Shown: positions 1 through 4,884 of the stretch, in pieces
Position numbering within the stretch: position 1 is the first letter of the stretch
Layout: the number at the start of each line of letters is the position of its first letter
Assembly: GCA_031266695.1 (NCBI GenBank)
Contig: JAISAK010000270.1
Span: 1-6,747 of the forward strand
Reading direction: 5' to 3'
Length of the DNA stretch: 6,747 bases
DNA from: Treponema sp.
GTDB lineage: Bacteria > Spirochaetota > Spirochaetia > Treponematales > Breznakiellaceae
The notes under the pieces: generated by a model
Databases searched by the model: none
Seen by the model: the letters and a program-made list of their open reading frames with translations, nothing else
Told to the model about the DNA's origin: nothing
Made by a program: the position numbers and the translations under genes

Positions 1-17
1 GTTCTGTTCCCTTTCTT

Positions 18-1109
18 TCAACCCGCCGGATTTTGAAAAAGCGAATTCAAAAAAATGTTTATCTTCTCCGCCCGGTCAAAATCAGGCAGCAAAATATTAA
101 AGAAGATTCCCTCGGTCCCAAGATTTTCAAAGACGCACCGGATTTCCTCTTCCGTCAGATCGCCCCAAACCACAAGACCCCGTTTTTTTTCAAGCACCTT
201 CCTGAACTGGGGCAGCATTTGCTCCACCGAGGGCCCGCCCACGTCCTTGTTTATTTCAAGGACTCTGAGATTTTCGTTGCTCAGAATATCATCCAAAAGA
301 TGGAACGAAGAAGGGTGGAGGTGCATCATGGTGTAGGCGTAGCGGCCGCAAAAACGCCTTTCGTTTTCCAGAAGGAACTCCCGGTAGAGCGCCGGAGACA
401 GGAGGGCGCCTATGTCGTCCTGGAACCAGAGGCTCTCGCCCGGCGCCCATACATGGTAAAGCCCCATTGAAGATCCGCCGAGGAAGGGCGTGTTCAGCCG
501 GTGCATTTCTTTGTATATCTGCAAAAAGGAATCGACGATTTTACCGAGGGTTCTTTTGATGATATCCGGTTCTTCGTAGAGGGCGTAAATGAATTGGGTT
601 TGTCCCATCATGGCGCCTACCGTATCGCCCTGCCCCCTCATGATAGGCGCCCCCACGGGGAAGCGCCCCCGCGAAAGTTTATTCAGCTTTGTTACAAATT
701 CAAAATATTTGGCCGTCCAGGGATTCTCCATGTTAAACACAAGCCTTTCCAGTTCGCCGGCTTCTTTTACAAGGGGCTGCGCCATGAAGCTTTCCCCGCT
801 GGCGATGATATCGCAGCCCCAGAAGGCTTCCATCCAGGGTATTCCCGTATAGGGCTCGGCGGTCCAGAAGCCGGTCTGATTGAGGGCTTTTACTTCGTTG
901 TACTGTCTTTCGTAGTCCTCCATAAACGAATCCACGTCTATCATATCCGGGGTGATCTTTGTTCCCTTGACCAGAATCTTTTCCGCGGCGCGGTAATGGG
1001 TGGCAAAAAAATAGTTCCCTATGCGGAAGGAGGCCAAAGGCGCGGTGCTTCTTTCATGGTTCCAGAATTTTTTATGTTCGGCAACTCTGTCTGCGTTTTC
1101 GGCCGGCAT
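18..1109 (-). CDS. Uroporphyrinogen decarboxylase (URO-D) fold protein, divergent, non-haem type likely
   Basis: A 363-residue protein of the URO-D / cobalamin-methyltransferase-like superfamily (COG0407 type), cytoplasmic. Family-like stretches are IPWMEAFWGCD (residues 90-100), RGQGDTVGAMMG (158-169), QDDIGALLSPALYREF (230-245) and VVWGDLTEEEI (313-323). True URO-D enzymes carry an N-terminal arginine-rich substrate motif (RQAGRY-like), which is absent here, so haem synthesis is unlikely. Where methyltransferase relatives have a zinc-binding HxC, this protein reads HLH (263-265), and I see no matching C-terminal cysteine. An upstream in-frame TTG at 1136 would add nine residues. I chose ATG at 1109 because an AGGGGGG ribosome site lies 4 nt before it. 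The gene has its own promoter and follows an oxidoreductase gene on the same strand. URO-D-like proteins of this kind often sit near sugar-metabolism genes, so a role in sugar or one-carbon metabolism is a guess. Fold assignment is firm; function is unknown. Confidence 0.85.
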   Translation of the reverse strand: MPAENADRVAEHKKFWNHERSTAPLASFRIGNYFFATHYRAAEKILVKGTKITPDMIDVDSFMEDYERQYNEVKALNQTGFWTAEPYTGIPWMEAFWGCDIIASGESFMAQPLVKEAGELERLVFNMENPWTAKYFEFVTKLNKLSRGRFPVGAPIMRGQGDTVGAMMGQTQFIYALYEEPDIIKRTLGKIVDSFLQIYKEMHRLNTPFLGGSSMGLYHVWAPGESLWFQDDIGALLSPALYREFLLENERRFCGRYAYTMMHLHPSSFHLLDDILSNENLRVLEINKDVGGPSVEQMLPQFRKVLEKKRGLVVWGDLTEEEIRCVFENLGTEGIFFNILLPDFDRAEKINIFLNSLFQNPAG

Positions 1110-1113
1110 ATAT

Positions 1114-1120
1114 CCCCCCT
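1114..1120 (-). promoter_or_regulatory. Ribosome binding site deciding the start of the URO-D-like gene
   Basis: The minus strand reads AGGGGGG, then ATAT, then ATG at 1109. This is a strong Shine-Dalgarno at good spacing. It lies inside the nine-codon extension that a TTG start at 1136 would give, so it argues for initiation at 1109. Confidence 0.75.
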
Positions 1121-1140
1121 GCTGCTTTCTATACAAGCGA

Positions 1141-1152
1141 TATACATGTATA
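1141..1152. promoter_or_regulatory. Perfect 12-bp palindrome over the -10 box, candidate operator
   Basis: TATACATGTATA reads the same on both strands and completely covers the -10 hexamer of the promoter for the URO-D-like gene. A repressor dimer bound here would block RNA polymerase. The TGTATA/TATACA half-sites resemble operators of some GntR-family repressors such as TreR, but no regulator gene of that kind is in the window, so the identity of the binder is unknown. An additional TTGTATA half-site occurs just downstream, at about 1132-1138 on the minus strand. Confidence 0.5.
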
Positions 1153-1175
1153 CAACAGAAGTTTTATTTTGTCAA
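1147..1175 (-). promoter_or_regulatory. Sigma-70-like promoter for the URO-D-like gene
   Basis: On the minus strand a perfect -35 hexamer TTGACA (1175-1170) is followed by a 17-nt spacer and a TATACA -10 box (1152-1147, four of six consensus bases). Transcription would start near 1140, leaving a leader of about 30 nt before the ATG at 1109. It lies in the 78-bp gap after the oxidoreductase stop codon, so the URO-D-like gene can be expressed independently. The first ten bases, TTGACAAAAT, are identical to those of the promoter at 2240-2267. Confidence 0.7.
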
Positions 1176-1187
1176 TAGAATTTTCCC

Positions 1188-2180
1188 CTACAAGCCTTCC
1201 CGCAAAAGGGACTGGGCCAGAATCAACTCGGCGATTTTCATGGTGTTAACCGAATTGGCGAAAGAACACGCGGGGTCGCCCCCTTCCAGGCAGCAGCGTA
1301 CAAAATCTTCGACGGCGGCAAGTACGCCGGTATACACGTAAAAATCTTTGCTCCCCGCAGCTTCGGCGGCGTCGAAAACCCGGGGCTCGAGATTTCCGTC
1401 GGTATACATATAGCCCTTTCCCTCGTGTTCGGCTTCCACAAAAATTCCCGGCCCGTGCATCTCCACGGCAAAGATACGCTTTCCCGAGGCCCAGTTATTG
1501 AGGAGCTGCCCCACGCAGCCGTTGGCGAAACGAAGCTGGGCGGTGATAAGATTAATGTCGCTTACGCCGTTCCGGCCGGTGCAGCTGTCGACCCCGGTAA
1601 TCTCCGATCCGGCCATCCAGCGCAGGGTGTCTATGGCGTGAACCGTATCGTCCATCATATGATCCCGGGCGTGAAAATTATCGCGGGGTTCGTTCTTGTA
1701 AAATTTGCAGAGCGCCAGGTGCAGGGGCCCCCGCTTGAGACATTCTTCCCGCAGCATGCTTACCATAGGACTGTAACGCCGCTGGAAGGCCACCTGGGTT
1801 ACGCGTTTTCCCCGCCCGGCCAGAACCGTCAGGGCCCGGGCCTGATGTATGCTTAAGCCCGGGGGCTTTTCGATAAAAAGATGGAGCCCCTGCTCCAGAC
1901 ACCAAACCCAGCAGTCGAACATAATATTGGGATGACCTATGACCACGGCGGCGTCGGGTTCAAGCTCTTTGATCATCCTCCGGTAATCGTAGATTCCGCT
2001 TTCGCCCCAGCGCCCGGTAAGTCCGTACTGATCCGCTATTTCCTTCCGCCTTTGGGTATTGGTATGGCAGAGGCCGGCAATTTCTACTTTTCCCTGGCCG
2101 CGCAGATCCGCGAAGGCCGGATAGATTACCGTCTTTGCCCGATCCCCGCCGCCTATCAGCACTATTTTCAATGGCTTCAA
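1188..2180 (-). CDS. Gfo/Idh/MocA-family NAD(P)-dependent oxidoreductase
   Basis: A 330-residue cytoplasmic dehydrogenase, close to the usual family length. The N-terminal Rossmann domain begins KIVLIGGGDRAK (residues 5-16) with a glycine-rich dinucleotide loop. The family signature EKPP (104-107) supplies the catalytic lysine K105. A conserved D-x3-H pair, D177 and H181 in DDTVHAIDTLRW (177-188), provides the other expected active-site residues. The C-terminal part is the beta-sheet substrate and oligomer domain. Members oxidise or reduce sugars, inositols and their derivatives; the substrate cannot be told from sequence. The start is a TTG at 2180, chosen because an AGGAG ribosome site lies 7 nt upstream and no ATG is available nearby. 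It has its own promoter after the response-regulator gene, and a URO-D-like gene lies 78 bp downstream of its stop. It may share a pathway with that neighbour, but this is inferred from proximity only. Confidence 0.9.
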   Translation of the reverse strand: MKPLKIVLIGGGDRAKTVIYPAFADLRGQGKVEIAGLCHTNTQRRKEIADQYGLTGRWGESGIYDYRRMIKELEPDAAVVIGHPNIMFDCWVWCLEQGLHLFIEKPPGLSIHQARALTVLAGRGKRVTQVAFQRRYSPMVSMLREECLKRGPLHLALCKFYKNEPRDNFHARDHMMDDTVHAIDTLRWMAGSEITGVDSCTGRNGVSDINLITAQLRFANGCVGQLLNNWASGKRIFAVEMHGPGIFVEAEHEGKGYMYTDGNLEPRVFDAAEAAGSKDFYVYTGVLAAVEDFVRCCLEGGDPACSFANSVNTMKIAELILAQSLLREGL

Positions 2181-2187
2181 GATACCG

Positions 2188-2192
2188 CTCCT
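2188..2192 (-). promoter_or_regulatory. Ribosome binding site supporting the TTG start of the oxidoreductase
   Basis: AGGAG on the minus strand lies 7 nt before TTG at 2180. This is the main reason to accept a non-ATG start, since the Rossmann strand begins immediately after it. Confidence 0.75.
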
Positions 2193-2194
2193 AA

Positions 2195-2209
2195 AAGGCC
2201 TTCAGCCTT
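2195..2209 (-). other. Small inverted repeat just upstream of the oxidoreductase ribosome site
   Basis: On the plus strand AAGGC (2195-2199) and GCCTT (2205-2209) can pair across a 5-nt loop. In the transcript the hairpin would end 2 nt before the AGGAG ribosome site. It is too short to be a convincing terminator and is followed by only a short T run on the minus strand. It could modulate translation initiation or be chance. Confidence 0.25.
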
Positions 2210-2239
2210 GAGGAAATATATTCCCCGACAAACTCAAAT

Positions 2240-2267
2240 CTTATGGAGTATAAGTACATTTTGTCAA
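2240..2267 (-). promoter_or_regulatory. Sigma-70-like promoter for the oxidoreductase gene
   Basis: The minus strand shows TTGACA (2267-2262), a 16-nt spacer and CATAAG (2245-2240, four of six -10 consensus bases). The -35 box overlaps the TGA stop codon of the response-regulator gene (2266-2264), so the promoter starts exactly where the preceding operon's coding sequence ends. The leader would be roughly 50-55 nt. An inverted repeat, CTTAT-5nt-ATAAG (2240-2254), spans the -10 box and could be an operator. No clear terminator separates this promoter from the upstream operon, so some readthrough is likely. Confidence 0.6.
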
Positions 2268-3625
2268 CATTGCGGCCGATCTCCCTCTCCCCACTCCGCA
2301 AGCTTCCGGTGCAGGGTTTTGCGGCCGATGCCCAGGGTTTCGGCGGTCTTGCTCTTGTTGCCCCTGTTACGGGAAAGGGTATTCCGGATGATGATTTTTT
2401 CCGATTCTTCAAGGCTTGTTCCCGGAGGGATGCGTATCCAGTCTTCTTCACCGCCGGAACGCAGGGTCGGGGGGAGGTCGTCTTCGGTGATGATCCTGTC
2501 CCGCGCCATGACCACGGCGCTCTCTATGCAGTTCCGCAGTTCCCGGATATTGCCGGGCCAGCTGTAGGCGTAAAGGCGGGAGCGCGCTTTTTCGCTGATA
2601 CCCTCAACGTCCTTTCCGTTTTCCCTGGCGAATTCTCCCAGGAAGGAGGAGACAAGCAGGGGAATGTCGTCCTTTCGCTCCCGCAGGGGCGGAACATGGA
2701 TGTTCACTACATTAAGGCGGAAGTAGAGGTCTTCCCGGAAGCTGCCTTTTTCGATTGCCCCTTTAAGATCCCTGTTGGTGGCCGCCACGATGCGCACGTC
2801 GGTCTCTATGGTTTCCTCGCCGCCGACGCGCTCAAATTCTTTTTCCTGCAGCACCCGCAGGAGCTTAATCTGAACATTCTGATCGATCTCGCCTATCTCG
2901 TCGAGGAAAAGGGTTCCCTCGTTGGCAAGTTCAAAACGCCCCCGCTTGCGCGCCACCGCGCCGGTAAAGGCCCCCTTCTCGTGGCCGAAAAGCTCACTTT
3001 CAAGGAGATTTTCGGAAAGGGCGGCGCAGTGTACCTTGACCAGGGGCTTTCCCCGGCGGGGCGAAAGCTCGTGGATAGCGTCGGCGACCAGCTCTTTGCC
3101 GACGCCGGATTCCCCGGTGATAAGAATGGAAGCCTTTGTGGGCGCCGCCCTGCTGATGGTATCGAAGACCCGGCGCATGAGGGCGGAGCTTCCTATCATG
3201 GTTTCAAAGGGCCGGTGCTGCCCAAGCTCCTCTTCCATGCGCCGGTGCTGCATGGCAAGTTCCCGGTTTGCCAAAGCCCGTTTGACAAGGAGGGAAAGCC
3301 GGTCAAGATTGACGGGCTTGGTAAGGAAGTCGTAGGCCCCATCCCGCATGGCGGCAACGGCGTTTTCCACCGTGCCGTGGCCGGTAAGGACGATTACGGG
3401 AAGGCCGGGGCTTTCCGCGACTATGCGTTTCATCAATTCCCCGCCGCTTAAGCCGGGCATACGAAGGTCGGTGATGACGAGATCCACATCACCCTTGCAG
3501 AAACGATTCCAGGCCTCGTCGCCGGCGGCGGCGCAGAGGGTATCGTAGCCGTCCATCTCAAGGGATGCGGCAAGGCCTTCGCGGATGTTTTTTTCATCAT
3601 CGGCGATAAGAATCTTGAATTTCAC
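2264..3625 (-). CDS. NtrC-family sigma-54-dependent response regulator (AtoC-like)
   Basis: A 453-residue transcription activator with the full three-domain NtrC layout. The receiver domain (about 1-118) has the acidic pair D9/D10, phosphoacceptor D53 in ITDLRMPG, T81 and K103. The AAA+ domain (about 143-380) has Walker A GESGVGKE (171-178), the sigma-54-contacting loop GAFTGA (218-223), Walker B GTLFLDE (237-243), a [10 protein letters not shown] box with arginine-finger candidates (296-305) and PGNIRELRN (357-365). A Fis-type helix-turn-helix occupies about residues 410-446. It should hydrolyse ATP to remodel sigma-54 RNA polymerase when phosphorylated by the adjacent kinase. The start is GTG, with a GGGGG ribosome site (3632-3636) 6 nt upstream. 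It overlaps the kinase stop by four bases, indicating coupled translation. Its target promoters are not evident in the window. Confidence 0.96.
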   Translation of the reverse strand: MKFKILIADDEKNIREGLAASLEMDGYDTLCAAAGDEAWNRFCKGDVDLVITDLRMPGLSGGELMKRIVAESPGLPVIVLTGHGTVENAVAAMRDGAYDFLTKPVNLDRLSLLVKRALANRELAMQHRRMEEELGQHRPFETMIGSSALMRRVFDTISRAAPTKASILITGESGVGKELVADAIHELSPRRGKPLVKVHCAALSENLLESELFGHEKGAFTGAVARKRGRFELANEGTLFLDEIGEIDQNVQIKLLRVLQEKEFERVGGEETIETDVRIVAATNRDLKGAIEKGSFREDLYFRLNVVNIHVPPLRERKDDIPLLVSSFLGEFARENGKDVEGISEKARSRLYAYSWPGNIRELRNCIESAVVMARDRIITEDDLPPTLRSGGEEDWIRIPPGTSLEESEKIIIRNTLSRNRGNKSKTAETLGIGRKTLHRKLAEWGEGDRPQC

Positions 3626-4884
3626 CGTTTTCCCCCTTCCCCCGCGGCTCCCTCTTCGGCAGATCCTCCCACTCCGTTATTCGCAACGGAGGCGTCCGCG
3701 GCTTCGTAGGAGAGGAGACGCCGCTCCTTCTGAATGGCGGGAAGGGTAATGGTAAAAGAGCTGCCCTCCCCGACTTTTGACTCAACGGAAATTTCACCCT
3801 GATGCTCCCGGACGATTTTAAAAACCAGGGTAAGCCCCAGGCCGGTTCCTTTTTCCTTGGTGGTAAAATAGGGTTCGAATATTTTTGAAAGATTCGCCTC
3901 GCTTATCCCTTCGCCGGTATCGCTGACGCTGATCTTCACCTTGTTGTCCGCTTCGGAAGTTTTAATGCCGAGAATCCCGCCGCCGGCCATTGCGGCCTGG
4001 GCGTTTTTGACAAGGTTAAGCAGGGCCTGTTTCATATAACGCTCGTCCAGAAGCGCCGGGGGAAGTTCTTCCGCCAGCTCAAGTTCGCAGCGTATACGGG
4101 TTTCTTCCAGTTCGGGGCCGACAAAGCCGATAAGCTCCCGGATAATATCATTTACCTTTCCCTCCCGGAGTTCCAGAGTCATGGGACGCACCGCGAAAAG
4201 AAAATCAACCACGATATGGTTGAGCCTGTCCACCTCTTCGTTCAGAATGCCCAGGTACTTTTCGAGAAGGGCCGTGTCCGGGGAAGAACGGCTTTCGGTT
4301 CCGGGGCGCTTCTTTTTTTTCGTCAGGGCCTTCTGCATGAGCTGAAGATGAATGGAAATGGAGCCAAGGGGGTTTTTTATTTCATGGGCTACCCCGGCGG
4401 CAAGGGTGGTAAGGCTTGCGAGATTTTCCGCCCGCCGGAGGCGTGCTTCCCTGCCCCGCTTTTCGGTGATGTCTTCGATGAATATGAGGGAACCGGTGAT
4501 GCGGTGATTCTTCACCAGGGGAAGAACGCTGATGGAAAGGAGCCGGTTTATTCCCTGGACTTCGGCGTCAATCTCCCGTTCAAGAACCCGGTCCCCGCCG
4601 AGCAGGGTCTCCCGGAAAAATTCCACTACCCGCTCGTCCTGCACCGCTTTCCAGAGGGGAACGCCGCCGGTTTCGGAATAGTTCAGGGGAAGAAGCCGCT
4701 GGGCATATTTATTCACCATAGTAAGACAGTGTTTTTCATCGCAGACAAGAATGCCGTTGGGGATGGAATCCAGCACGGATTCAAAGCGGTCAATTTCCAG
4801 CGCCGCGGAAAAAAGAATCTCCCGGCTCTGTTCGGCGGTGAGTTTGTCAAGTTTTTTAATTGCCCGGTTGTAAAAATCCCTCAT
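3622..4884 (-). CDS. Soluble PAS-containing sensor histidine kinase (NtrB/AtoS-like)
   Basis: A 420-residue kinase that should phosphorylate the sigma-54 activator encoded immediately downstream. Order of parts: helical N-terminus (1-33), a PAS-like sensor domain (about 34-140, ending in SLIFIEDITEK), the dimerisation helices with phospho-accepting H167 in AAGVAHEIKNPLGSI, then the HATPase domain with N-box N290/N294, G1 DTGEGI (322-327), F-box FEPYFTTK (336-343) and G2 GTGLGL (346-351). I see no transmembrane segment or signal peptide, so it should sense a cytoplasmic cue; the ligand is unknown. A charged, lysine-rich insertion (about 188-204) separates the two dimerisation helices. The C-terminal tail (383-420) is Ala/Gly/Glu-rich and probably disordered. 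The ATG overlaps the clamp-loader stop by four bases (ATGA). An A8 run within the gene forms a possible frameshift site, described separately. Confidence 0.95.
   Translation of the reverse strand: MRDFYNRAIKKLDKLTAEQSREILFSAALEIDRFESVLDSIPNGILVCDEKHCLTMVNKYAQRLLPLNYSETGGVPLWKAVQDERVVEFFRETLLGGDRVLEREIDAEVQGINRLLSISVLPLVKNHRITGSLIFIEDITEKRGREARLRRAENLASLTTLAAGVAHEIKNPLGSISIHLQLMQKALTKKKKRPGTESRSSPDTALLEKYLGILNEEVDRLNHIVVDFLFAVRPMTLELREGKVNDIIRELIGFVGPELEETRIRCELELAEELPPALLDERYMKQALLNLVKNAQAAMAGGGILGIKTSEADNKVKISVSDTGEGISEANLSKIFEPYFTTKEKGTGLGLTLVFKIVREHQGEISVESKVGEGSSFTITLPAIQKERRLLSYEAADASVANNGVGGSAEEGAAGEGGKR
3632..3636 (-). promoter_or_regulatory. Ribosome binding site for the response regulator, embedded in the kinase 3' end
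   Basis: The minus strand reads GGGGG, then AAAACG, then GTG at 3625. The same bases encode the last Glu-Gly-Gly-Lys residues of the kinase, so the glycine-rich end of the kinase is partly dictated by this site. It supports the GTG start. Confidence 0.65.
4312..4334 (-). other. Candidate -1 frameshift site (A_AAA_AAG) in the kinase gene
   Basis: An A8G run places the heptamer A_AAA_AAG (4318-4312) in the correct zero-frame phase over codons K190 and K191. An AGAAGG element (4334-4329) lies exactly 10 nt upstream, resembling the stimulatory Shine-Dalgarno of Escherichia coli dnaX. Slippage would add 35 codons and stop at TGA 4207-4205. The 226-residue product would keep the PAS domain and H167 but lose the ATPase domain. 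Whether it functions is unproven. Confidence 0.3.

Noticed and set aside
1..17. Terminator after the URO-D-like gene
   Set aside because: Only 17 bases follow the stop codon, and they contain no hairpin; any terminator would be outside the window.
183..190. A8 run in the URO-D-like gene as a third slippery site
   Set aside because: It is explained by Glu-Lys-Lys codons. I saw no stimulatory element, and the -1 frame runs 18 codons to a stop with no clear purpose. It mainly shows that A runs occur by chance in this genome.
18..1109. Haem-biosynthesis uroporphyrinogen decarboxylase (hemE)
   Set aside because: The N-terminal arginine motif and the C-terminal histidine motif of true hemE are absent, and no other haem gene is nearby.
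501..1178. Long open frame on the plus strand opposite the URO-D-like gene
   Set aside because: It lies antisense to a clear family member, shows no recognisable motifs and has no ribosome site I would trust. The same applies to plus-strand open frames at 2243-3451 and 4216-4941.
2187..2200. GG-N10-GC spacing resembling a sigma-54 site before the oxidoreductase
   Set aside because: Only the GG and GC dinucleotides fit, and the match overlaps the ribosome binding site, too close to the start codon to be a promoter.
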